From assembly GCA_016794465.1 (NCBI GenBank), contig JAEUKA010000111.1, forward strand, positions 186,001 through 250,000: a stretch of 64,000 nucleotides of DNA, given 5' to 3'. The position numbers were made by a program, and so were the translations under genes. Shown here piece after piece: positions 16,803 to 24,400 of the stretch (positions are counted from its first letter, which is position 1; each line of letters starts with the position of its first letter). Origin of the DNA: Myxococcales bacterium (lineage in GTDB: Bacteria > Myxococcota_A > Polyangia > Palsa-1104 > JAEUJZ01). The notes beneath the pieces are model-generated. The model saw only the letters and a list, made by a program, of their open reading frames with translations, had not been told where the DNA came from and searched no databases.

Positions 16803-18047
16803 TTACTGGCTGCCGCTGCGGAGTGTCGCGACGAGCTTGGCCAGCTGCTGGAAGCGCTGCCACACTCGCTTCAGCGCGTTGAGCGCCAGCTTGGCACCAA
16901 TCGCGGTGTCGGTGCGGATGAGATGCTGCACCTCATCGAGTGGGAAGACCAAGATGCGGCTCGGCAGCTCGGTCTTGATCGATATCAAGCTCTCAGCCGG
17001 GTGCAGCGACAGCTCGCCAAAGGGGTCGCCGGGTCCATGCCAGCCCGTGCGGACGTTGTCGTTCCATACCGAAACGCCGCCATCCAAGACCAGGAAGATC
17101 TCGCTGACGAACTCTCCTTTTCGGATGATGTGCTCGCCCGGCGCGACGAGCCGACCGATGGCAATCTGCTGGATGCGCAGCAGCTCGGCGTGGGTGAAGT
17201 CGGCAAACAGGCTCGCCGCCGCCATCGCCCGCCGCACCTCTTCCGAGCCGACGCGGATGGCGTGACTCTCCGTGCACGTGGACACCTGAACCACCACCGC
17301 CGTGGCGTTGTCGCGACCACCGGCTTCCACTGCTGCTTGGACCAGGCGGTCCGCTGCACTATCGCAAGGTGACTTGAGCAGCCGCTCGATCTGCCCCGCA
17401 TCGACCAGTCCATACACGCCATCGGAGCAGAGCAGGAAGACATCTCCTGGCGCCACATCCAGGTACGCCGTGTCAACCTCGACCTTGGGATAGACCCCGA
17501 GTGCCCGCATCAGCAGGTTGCGCTGGGGATGGCGCGCCACTTCCTCGGCGGTCATCGCCCCCCCGCTGAGCAGCGTCTGTCCAAAGGTGTGATCCTCGGT
17601 CAGCTGATACAGCGTGCCTCCCAGCAGCCCATATGCGCGGCTGTCTCCGACGTGCGCCAGGAACATCCCCCGCCCACGGACCAGCGCCACATCGAGCGTG
17701 CAGCCCATGCCCCGCAGCGCTGGGTCGGCACTGCCTCGGGCAAAGATCTCGGCGTTGATGTCACTGACCGTCTTGCTCAGCCAGGCCAGCAGATCCCGCC
17801 GATGATGCAGCGACTGATCGGCCACAAACTGCTGATCCGGAATCGTCGCCACCGCTCGCTGCAGCGCCTGGATGGCCAGCTCCGACGCTACCTCGCCCCC
17901 CGCGTGTCCACCCATCCCATCTGCAACGGCAAACAGCCCCAGCTCTGGCACGCACAAGAACGCATCCTCATTGTTCCGTCGTACCCGCCCAACATCCGTT
18001 TGCCCAGACGACAGCAGTCGCAGCCCCACTTCAGAAGAGATCCCCAT
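16803..18047 (-). CDS. PP2C-type protein phosphatase fused to a cyclic-nucleotide-binding domain
   Basis: A 414-residue cytosolic protein. Residues ~1-245 are a PP2C (PPM) phosphatase with its metal-binding motifs: DVGRVRRNNEDAF, VADGMGGHAGGE, HVGDSRAYG, LCSDGVYGLV and GGRDNATAVVV. Residues ~265-390 are a cNMP-binding fold (LFADFTHAELLRIQQ, APGEHIIRKGE, DPFGELSLHP). It probably dephosphorylates Ser/Thr-phosphorylated targets of Hanks-type kinases, with the C-domain acting as ligand sensor or scaffold (inference). The ATG at 18045-18047 is chosen; a TTG seven codons upstream is possible. Confidence 0.88.
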   Translation of the reverse strand: MGISSEVGLRLLSSGQTDVGRVRRNNEDAFLCVPELGLFAVADGMGGHAGGEVASELAIQALQRAVATIPDQQFVADQSLHHRRDLLAWLSKTVSDINAEIFARGSADPALRGMGCTLDVALVRGRGMFLAHVGDSRAYGLLGGTLYQLTEDHTFGQTLLSGGAMTAEEVARHPQRNLLMRALGVYPKVEVDTAYLDVAPGDVFLLCSDGVYGLVDAGQIERLLKSPCDSAADRLVQAAVEAGGRDNATAVVVQVSTCTESHAIRVGSEEVRRAMAAASLFADFTHAELLRIQQIAIGRLVAPGEHIIRKGEFVSEIFLVLDGGVSVWNDNVRTGWHGPGDPFGELSLHPAESLISIKTELPSRILVFPLDEVQHLIRTDTAIGAKLALNALKRVWQRFQQLAKLVATLRSGSQ

Positions 18048-18222
18048 CCGCCCATGATACCGCCCCAAAGCACGCCACGGAAGCGGCTGGCAGGGAGCGG
18101 TTATCGCACCCCCAAAAATATATTTTCCCGACGGAGGTAGGGGGATGTTGGCTTGCGTGGGGAAATTCCACAGCTATCACTTTTTGACCCGGCTTTTCCG
18201 GTTTTTACATCAAGGAGGAACG

Positions 18223-19107
18223 ATGAGGATAGTGACGCTGGATGTTCGGATTTCACCCCCTGCGCTGCGCCGCGAGCTGCGCTACACCCTGGTTCGGCTG
18301 CGCCATCGCAGCTGGGCCAAGCCCTGGGTGAAGACATTTGAGGACCTGCTGAGCGAGACAGAGCTGGCAGAGGTCGATCTGCGCAATCTCCAAGACGAGC
18401 TGGAGTCAGCGGAGGCCGAGCTGGATGAGGCCGATCTGGTGCTGGACATCCTGGTCCTGTATACGGCCAAGCTGGTGCGCGCCGAGCTCAATGGGCTGGC
18501 CCTTGTGACCCTGAACAAGTCGCTGTTCGGCAGCGAGACGCCCAGTGAGATCATTCGGCCAAAGCTGGGCGAGGAGCTGGAGCGAGTAAGCCGCTGGCCG
18601 GTGGTGCTTTCTGGGGCGCCTCTGGCCAAGCTGGTCGCCCACAAGACCGAGGTCGAAGCCGTGGTGAAGCGCTGTGAGGATGCGGTGTCGGCGCACAAGG
18701 TGGCGACCGCAGCGTTGGATGCGTACCACGTCAACAGCTGGGTTCCGTTCGTGAACAAAGTGAACGGCGAGCGGCAAGCGCTGGGAGGAGACGCCAAAAA
18801 GCAGCTTCACACCGACTCGGTAGCTGCAGCGGCCACCGGACTGTTCCGCCACGCGGGGCGCAGCAGGTCGTCCCGATCCACAACCCTTCACAGCGTGCAG
18901 AGCGCGATCTCTGGGCTGGAAGAAGAGCTGACGGTGCTGAGGGAACAGGAGACGCAGCTTTTGGCACAACAGAAAGCCGATGCGGAAGCCGCTGCCGAGC
19001 ACAAGAAAAAAGCCCAAGAGCTGGCGGAGCTTGTGCGCAGCCAGGCCGAAACCGATGCCAAGGTGCAGAAGCTCAAGGAAGAGCTAGAAAAATCTCGCAA
19101 GCGCTAG
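18223..19107 (+). CDS. Coiled-coil protein of unknown function
   Basis: A 294-residue protein without signal peptide or TM segment. Predicted long helices with heptad character lie at about 45-80 (LQDELESAEAELDEADLV), 150-175, and most strongly at 225-294 (LEEELTVLREQETQLL and EELEKSRKR). A basic patch (HAGRSRSSRS) separates the last coil. The ATG at 18223 has a strong AAGGAGG (18213-18219). I recognise no family; a cytosolic structural or scaffold role is only a guess. The upstream intergenic region has a perfect AT-rich palindrome at 18115-18126. Confidence 0.65.
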   Translation: MRIVTLDVRISPPALRRELRYTLVRLRHRSWAKPWVKTFEDLLSETELAEVDLRNLQDELESAEAELDEADLVLDILVLYTAKLVRAELNGLALVTLNKSLFGSETPSEIIRPKLGEELERVSRWPVVLSGAPLAKLVAHKTEVEAVVKRCEDAVSAHKVATAALDAYHVNSWVPFVNKVNGERQALGGDAKKQLHTDSVAAAATGLFRHAGRSRSSRSTTLHSVQSAISGLEEELTVLREQETQLLAQQKADAEAAAEHKKKAQELAELVRSQAETDAKVQKLKEELEKSRKR

Positions 19108-19111
19108 CAGA

Positions 19112-19347
19112 GCCTGACTCCGCACCCGTTTGAACTTTTCCGCTGGGTGCGGAGTGTGACTCCGCAGCGTTCCGACAAGTCTCATCCCCCCCCGTAGTCC
19201 GACTCCGCACCCATTCCACGAAGCAAACCCCCCCGTAGACCGGCTCCGCACCCAAAAAAAATTGTTCCAACGCCTGCGTAGCCTGACTCCGCAGCGGTTT
19301 GACGAAGTGTGCGTGTGCCGTGGGCAGACTCCGCAGCGGTTTGACTA
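19112..19347. repeat. Cluster of six degenerate short repeats (core GACTCCGCA)
   Basis: Six copies with core (G/A)(A/G)CTCCGCA(C/G)C lie near 19112, 19157, 19198, 19238, 19281 and 19324. Longer matches occur between the last two (ACTCCGCAGCGGTTTGAC). Three copies are preceded by CGTAG, and two of those by a C-run. Units are spaced about 35-48 nt. The last copy overlaps the stop of the minus-strand lipoprotein gene. Repeats are too short and variable for CRISPR. Confidence 0.75.
19117..19155 (+). terminator. Hairpin after the coiled-coil gene
   Basis: ACTCCGCACCC (19117-19127) and its exact complement GGGTGCGGAGT (19145-19155) enclose a 17-nt loop, 10 nt after the coiled-coil stop codon. There is no T-tract downstream, so intrinsic termination is unsure; one arm is also the first copy of the local repeat. 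Confidence 0.4.
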
Positions 19348-20703
19348 ACCTGGGCCCTGGACGCACGAGGCGATGTTGAAGAACAGATATTCCAGCAGGC
19401 GCTCTTGCGGCGAGAAGCTGGCTTTGCAGTTTCCCGGCCAGCGCGCCCACTCGCTGACCACGCCATCGGGCTCGGTGTTGTAGGTCGAGAAGTGGACCCG
19501 CCCGCACGCGTTGTAGTCAAACGTGACGGTCTGCGGGCGATTGCCGTAGCCAGCGGCTGGCCCATCGACCCACACCTTGGTCTTCGTCTTGGGATCATCG
19601 GACGCTTTGGACACCACCACGAAGCTGTAGTCGACTGCGACCTGGGCGTTGCGGTTGATGACGCCCGGCAGCTGCTCTAGCCACTTGACCATCTCTTTGT
19701 CGAGCACCCGGTACTGGCCACCATAAAAGCTGCGCGAGTCGGCGGCAGTGGCGCGCTCGGGGGCCAAAAGACACATCGCCGGGCCGGGCAGGGACTGCGG
19801 CTCGAAACAAAGGTAGGGCGCAAACTCGGGCACCTGCTCGATGACATCGTAGGCCCAGTCGGTCACGTACAGCCGCCCGCCCGAGCGCACGAACTTTTCC
19901 AGGTTCTTTTTGACCTGGGGTGTCGCCAGCAAGCTCTGGTACTGGTTGTCGGTGCAGTTGACGATCAGGATGTTGTAAGACAGCAGCTTGGTTTCGTCGC
20001 CGAGGAGCGTGCCCAGCTCTGCCATTGCGGGCGGGTTGCTGGTTCCCACGGTGCGGCCGTTGTACATGTCCAGCTCGTCGATGCCGATCCGCTTGAGGAC
20101 ACACTCGATCTGGTCGTAGTCACCGCTGACGACGGCGATGCGAGGAATGTAGTCCTGGGGGGACAGCTCGCGGTTCTTTTTGGGCAAGCGAATCGACGTG
20201 GCGCCGGGGTCTTTGGGGGCGGTGTTTTCTACGCACGGCACCGCTTCCATGGTGACGACGCGCTGGAAGCGACCGAGCCGGGCGACGAGTGGGAAGCTGC
20301 CCGCCGGGGTACCTTTCAGCCGGAAGCTGCCATCAAAGTCGGTGATGGCCTGGGTTACGGCCAGCGGGGTGTCGTTGCAGAGATCGCAGCCGAGGCCGGG
20401 CGGAAACTCGGGGAGGTTGTCGACCGGCACGAACACCACTGCGCCGGGGATGGGATCTTTGCCGTTGCCGGCGTAGAGCTTTCCGACGACCTCGGTGGTG
20501 GTGCCCGGCGCGCACTTGGGAACGTCGCAGAACCTTCCCCGACAGGTGTGCGGGGGAATCGACATGTCCCCAGTGCGGAAGCCGTCTTGGCCACGGCCAT
20601 CGGTAAGTTCATCGGTCGTAGCAGGCTGACGCTCGACGCTACAAGCAGGTGCCAGCGCCAAAAGAGAGAGCAGCCACAGCGTTGCAAACCAGCGAGACGG
20701 CAT
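19345..20703 (-). CDS. Lipoprotein with carboxypeptidase-regulatory-like domain
   Basis: A 452-residue predicted lipoprotein. The ATG at 20701-20703 gives a signal peptide ending in lipobox LAPAC. A Cys-rich segment (CRGRFCDVPKCAPG) precedes a beta-sandwich that looks like a carboxypeptidase-regulatory domain (VVGKLYAGNGKDPIPGAVV, ITDFDGSFRLKGTPAGSF; about 75-170). The second half has a Rossmann-like or amidotransferase-like segment (LLSYNILIVNCTDNQYQ, FVRSGGRLYVTDWAYDVIE), as in proteins that detect or display large extracellular complexes. No catalytic triad is evident. Likely surface or periplasmic; function unknown. Divergent from the methyltransferase-like lipoprotein gene with a 41-bp gap. 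Confidence 0.72.
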   Translation of the reverse strand: MPSRWFATLWLLSLLALAPACSVERQPATTDELTDGRGQDGFRTGDMSIPPHTCRGRFCDVPKCAPGTTTEVVGKLYAGNGKDPIPGAVVFVPVDNLPEFPPGLGCDLCNDTPLAVTQAITDFDGSFRLKGTPAGSFPLVARLGRFQRVVTMEAVPCVENTAPKDPGATSIRLPKKNRELSPQDYIPRIAVVSGDYDQIECVLKRIGIDELDMYNGRTVGTSNPPAMAELGTLLGDETKLLSYNILIVNCTDNQYQSLLATPQVKKNLEKFVRSGGRLYVTDWAYDVIEQVPEFAPYLCFEPQSLPGPAMCLLAPERATAADSRSFYGGQYRVLDKEMVKWLEQLPGVINRNAQVAVDYSFVVVSKASDDPKTKTKVWVDGPAAGYGNRPQTVTFDYNACGRVHFSTYNTEPDGVVSEWARWPGNCKASFSPQERLLEYLFFNIASCVQGPG

Positions 20704-20744
20704 GCGAGCCTCCGAGAGCCAAAGTGAGAACAACAGAGGAGCCT

Positions 20745-21422
20745 ATGCGCGGCACGCTAGCTGCTATCGACAAACCGGTCAATCCAGCAGGGAGAGGCTC
20801 CGCGAGGCGGACAGCTTGTCGGTCGGCCTTCGGTGGGCTGGTGCTGGGCGTCTTCACTTTGTGGGCGTGTCAGAAGTCGGCGCCGAGTGGCTCGTCGGCT
20901 GCGGTGGGGGCAGGGGGGTCGTCAGCGCAGGATGAATACCGTCGTCCGGCGGTGCTCGTGGCGGCGCTCGGGCTGTCACAAGGACAGACCGTGGCAGAGG
21001 TCGGCGCGGGCGGTGGCTATCTGACGCTGCACTTGGCGCGGGCGGTGGGTCCGCAGGGGCGGGTGGTGGCGACGGATGTAGATGCAGGGGCGCTGGCGGC
21101 GCTGCGCAAGCGGGCCCACGAGCTGCCACAGGTGGAGACACGGCTGGTGCTTCCCGAGCAGTCGGGTCTGGAAGGGGGGCGCTACGATCTGATCTTGCTG
21201 GCCGAGGTGGCGCACCTTGTGCCGCAGCCGGAGAAGTATCTGGGTGCGCTGTTTGCCAGCCTGGCCCCGCACGGACGAGTCATTGTCAGTGGGCGCCTCG
21301 ACCGGCGCGAGCGACTGGCGCAAGCGGCGACAGCGGCCCGGCTTCAGCTCGTCGAGGTACACGTCGATCTGCCCGGCCAGTTCGTCACCGAGCTGCGCCC
21401 GCTTCCTGGCCGTAGAGAGTAG
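20745..21422 (+). CDS. Exported, lipidated class I methyltransferase-like protein
   Basis: A 225-residue protein combining a lipoprotein signal (R-rich n-region, then LVLGVFTLWAC) with a class I methyltransferase fold: motif I VAEVGAGGGYLTLHLA, acidic strand VVATDVDAGAL, motif IV YDLILLAEVAHLV, and post-IV LAPHGRVIVSG. The ATG at 20745 is preceded by AGAGGAG (20735-20741). SAM-dependent enzymes are normally cytosolic, so the lipobox is odd. Either the protein is anchored but works on a periplasmic substrate, binds another ligand, or the N-terminal hydrophobic stretch is a membrane anchor facing the cytosol. Confidence 0.75.
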   Translation: MRGTLAAIDKPVNPAGRGSARRTACRSAFGGLVLGVFTLWACQKSAPSGSSAAVGAGGSSAQDEYRRPAVLVAALGLSQGQTVAEVGAGGGYLTLHLARAVGPQGRVVATDVDAGALAALRKRAHELPQVETRLVLPEQSGLEGGRYDLILLAEVAHLVPQPEKYLGALFASLAPHGRVIVSGRLDRRERLAQAATAARLQLVEVHVDLPGQFVTELRPLPGRRE

Positions 21423-21511
21423 AAAGCCCTTGCGCGGTGGGTTGATTTGCTAGACTGGGCGGTGGGTCGAGGCGCTCGGTGGCGGAATCGACTCGAACTG
21501 CGGAGAACATC

Positions 21512-23068
21512 ATGACCATGACTCGTCGCTCGGCTTGGATGGGTGCGCTGCTTCTTGGGGCTGCTGCGGTAGCGCAGGCAGAGCCAGGGCCTGCTGCACC
21601 GGACAGTAGTGGAGGGACCGCATCGCTCGAGGAGCTACAGCTTGGCGCAGCGATTCGTAGCCAGCAGGCGCTGCCGGAGCTGGTCGCGGACTTCGATGAT
21701 CGGGTGGACGACAGGACGGTGCAGGCGCTGGGCCGACGGTTTGGCGCGCGCTTTGTCGCCGAGTCCAGCTACGTCAGCCACGATCGGATCTATCGGGTGA
21801 TCGTCGATGGCACGGCGGGTCGAGATCGTCGGCTGCTGTCGCTGCTGCACGCGCTGCGGCGCGATCCTCGGGTCGAGGCGGCGGACCTGGCGCTCCTCTA
21901 CCAAATTCCCGAGAGTGCGCCGGGCTCGCTGACGGCGCTGGATGCGTCCCCGGCCCTGCCGAAGGGGGAGCTGCCGCTGGGTCCGCGAGACAACGATGGC
22001 CGACCGCGCTTTCAGCCGAACGATCCCAAGTATCGCTACCAGTGGCACCTCGACCAGATCAACATGCCGGAAGCGTGGATGCTGACGCGCGGCGAGGGCG
22101 TGACGGTCGCGGTGGTTGATACCGGCGTCACCAAGGTGGAAGACCTGGGCGGCACGGAGCTGGTTCCGGGCTGGAACTTCGTCACCGATAGCGCCGATGC
22201 GCAGGATGACCACGGACACGGGACCCATGTCGCCGGCACGATTGCGCAGACGACCGACAACGCAGTGGGTGTCGCCGGAGTGGCTGGCCATGCCCGCATC
22301 ATGCCGATCAAGGTGCTGTCGGGCTCGGGCTCGGGCTCGGTGGCGGGGATCGCGGAAGGGATTCGCTGGGCGGCGGACCACGGAGCGCAGGTCATCAACA
22401 TGAGCCTGGGTGGGCCGTTCAACTCACCGGTGCTCGCGAACGCAGTGCGCTATGCCCACGATCACGGAGTGGTGGTGGTGTGCGCAGCGGGGAATGACGG
22501 GCGCGGGCGGGTCAGCTATCCAGCGGCGAACCGAGGTGCGATCGCGGTGGCGGCGACGCAGTTTGATGAGACGACGACGTTTTACTCGAACTGGGGCAAA
22601 GAGATCTTCATCGCGGCCCCGGGCGGCAACACGCGCATCGATCAAAACGGCGATGGCGTTCCGGATGGCGTGCTGCAGAACACGGTGGTGCCGGGCGACA
22701 CTTCGCGGCAGGACTATCTGGGGTTTATGGGCACGTCGATGGCATCGCCGCACGTGGCGGGCGTGGCGGCGCTGGTGGTCAGCCAAGGCGTGCGTGACCC
22801 GGATGCGGTGGCGAAGATCCTCAAGCAGACGGCGCGGCGACCGGTCCACTATCGCGGCAACCACGACAGCCGCTATGGCGCGGGCATCATCGACGCGCTG
22901 GCGGCGGTGCAAGAAGCGCGGGCGCAGGTGAGCAGCCAGGCGGCTCGGCAAGAAGCACCGCCGGTGGGGATTCGACTGCTGGCGCTGGGACTGATTGGTG
23001 CGGCGGTGGTGCTTTCTGCGCTGCGTCGTCGCAGCTTCCTGGCATCAGGGAGCGGACCGGCGCTGTAG
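21512..23068 (+). CDS. Secreted subtilisin-like serine protease (S8) with C-terminal membrane tail
   Basis: A 518-residue S8 protease. The ATG at 21512 has GGAGAA upstream and starts a signal peptide cleaved near AQA. A propeptide-like region covers about 30-165. The catalytic triad is Asp203 (VAVVDTGV), His236 (DDHGHGTHVAG) and Ser409 (GTSMASPHVAG), with oxyanion Asn in AAGNDG. A loop DQNGDGVPD before the Ser looks like a Ca2+ site. The tail has a TM helix (LLALGLIGAAVVLSAL) followed by RRR, so the enzyme may be anchored or carry a sorting-type tail. Its end overlaps the convergent peptidase gene by 24 bp. Confidence 0.9.
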   Translation: MTMTRRSAWMGALLLGAAAVAQAEPGPAAPDSSGGTASLEELQLGAAIRSQQALPELVADFDDRVDDRTVQALGRRFGARFVAESSYVSHDRIYRVIVDGTAGRDRRLLSLLHALRRDPRVEAADLALLYQIPESAPGSLTALDASPALPKGELPLGPRDNDGRPRFQPNDPKYRYQWHLDQINMPEAWMLTRGEGVTVAVVDTGVTKVEDLGGTELVPGWNFVTDSADAQDDHGHGTHVAGTIAQTTDNAVGVAGVAGHARIMPIKVLSGSGSGSVAGIAEGIRWAADHGAQVINMSLGGPFNSPVLANAVRYAHDHGVVVVCAAGNDGRGRVSYPAANRGAIAVAATQFDETTTFYSNWGKEIFIAAPGGNTRIDQNGDGVPDGVLQNTVVPGDTSRQDYLGFMGTSMASPHVAGVAALVVSQGVRDPDAVAKILKQTARRPVHYRGNHDSRYGAGIIDALAAVQEARAQVSSQAARQEAPPVGIRLLALGLIGAAVVLSALRRRSFLASGSGPAL

Positions 23069-24184
23069 CTCGGCCAGCTCGCGCAGCCACTTGGCACCGT
23101 CAGGCCGCTCGCGCGCTTCTTTGTACTTGGCGACAAACCGTCGCAGATCCCCCTCACACAACTCCAGCAGGGCATCTTGAGTGCCGCTCGACTCGTGATA
23201 GACGGCAAACGAGGTGAGGAGCGCGTTGTTGATCGGCCCGTCGGCGAGTCGCTTGTAGCGTCGGCCTTCGGGAAAGCGCTGCCGGTAGCTGTTGCTGATG
23301 TCTTGGAAGATGACCTCGCGCTGGGCAAGGAGCTGGGCGGTGGGCAGCTTGACCTCGGCGGCGCGGCGATAGAAGCGAGTGAGGCGCTCGAGCTGCGGCT
23401 TGAGCCACTCGGAAAACTCCTTGGCGTCGCGCTCGCCTTCCTTGGCGATGGCAAAGACCTTCTCACTCTGACTGAGATCGCCGCGCGAGCGATAAAACTC
23501 AGCGGCCCCACGCACGCCCACGACGGTGGCAAAGCTCTCATTTAAGTCGGACGCGCCGGGGATGAACACCGTCGAGTGGGTCATCTCGTGCAGGATGGTG
23601 TCGACCGCGCGGACCTCGCCGGCATCGGTAAACTCCCCAATCATCGATCGATAGATGGGCGAGATGAGATAGCCGAGCGTCGAGTACGCCCCGACCGGGC
23701 GGAGGTAGACATCAAAGCCGGCATCGGCAAAGCGCTTGGCTTCCCGCTTGGCATCTTCGAGTCGAAAAAAGCCCAGATACGGCACCCGACCAACGAGCGG
23801 AAAGCGGAAGGAGCGGACCTCGAGCGTGTGCTTGGGCGCGACCGTCAGGTTGTAGGCGACGGGTCCCCCGGGATCAACGTAGCGGGTGAACTCGGCGCCG
23901 CCCCGCAGCCCGAGCTTGTCGATGCCAAACTGACGCGCTTCGGAGATGACCTGGAGTCGCTGTTTGAGCTCCTCGCTGGTGCTGGGATCGTCGAGTACTT
24001 CACGAACATGACGACGAATTCGCAGCAGGTGCAGCTGGCCGCCGGCTTGCTGCGACAGGTAGTGGACGGCGTAGCAGCCTTCTTGAAACGTAGCGAGCGC
24101 CACGGACAGGCCGGCCAGCAGACGGCCAATCCCTAGCCTGGACGACACGCGGCGCACCCACTCACGGCACAAGCGCATTCTCAT
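23045..24184 (-). CDS. Putative lipoprotein aminopeptidase, PF10023 family
   Basis: A 379-residue predicted lipoprotein: basic n-region, hydrophobic core, and a Cys at FQEGC followed by YAVHYLSQQAGGQL, the conserved start of the PF10023 putative aminopeptidase family. The zinc motif is LHEMTHST (HExxH), with a further Glu in LNESFAT, a gluzincin-like arrangement. The family is annotated as predicted aminopeptidase; direct biochemical data are sparse. The ATG at 24182-24184 or a second ATG two codons later could start translation. Convergent and overlapping the subtilase gene end by 24 bp. Confidence 0.8.
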   Translation of the reverse strand: MRMRLCREWVRRVSSRLGIGRLLAGLSVALATFQEGCYAVHYLSQQAGGQLHLLRIRRHVREVLDDPSTSEELKQRLQVISEARQFGIDKLGLRGGAEFTRYVDPGGPVAYNLTVAPKHTLEVRSFRFPLVGRVPYLGFFRLEDAKREAKRFADAGFDVYLRPVGAYSTLGYLISPIYRSMIGEFTDAGEVRAVDTILHEMTHSTVFIPGASDLNESFATVVGVRGAAEFYRSRGDLSQSEKVFAIAKEGERDAKEFSEWLKPQLERLTRFYRRAAEVKLPTAQLLAQREVIFQDISNSYRQRFPEGRRYKRLADGPINNALLTSFAVYHESSGTQDALLELCEGDLRRFVAKYKEARERPDGAKWLRELAELQRRSAP

Positions 24185-24400
24185 CGTATATCACGGTCGG
24201 GGGTGTATGGTGCTTCTGCGGACGAGGCGACCCGAAGAAATTTGTTTGCTCAAAGCCCCAAAACCATGGTAGGAAACCGAGCACGATGATGTGTTATCCA
24301 TGCCCTCTGTCGAGCGCTTGTATGGCGTGTTACAGAGCATCCGGCGGCGGGTCGCGGATAGCTCCACAGCAACCGCCTCTTTGGACCGAAACGGTAAGTG

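Noticed and set aside
19112..19347. CRISPR-like array
   Set aside because: Repeats are short and degenerate, spacing varies, and no cas gene is in the window.
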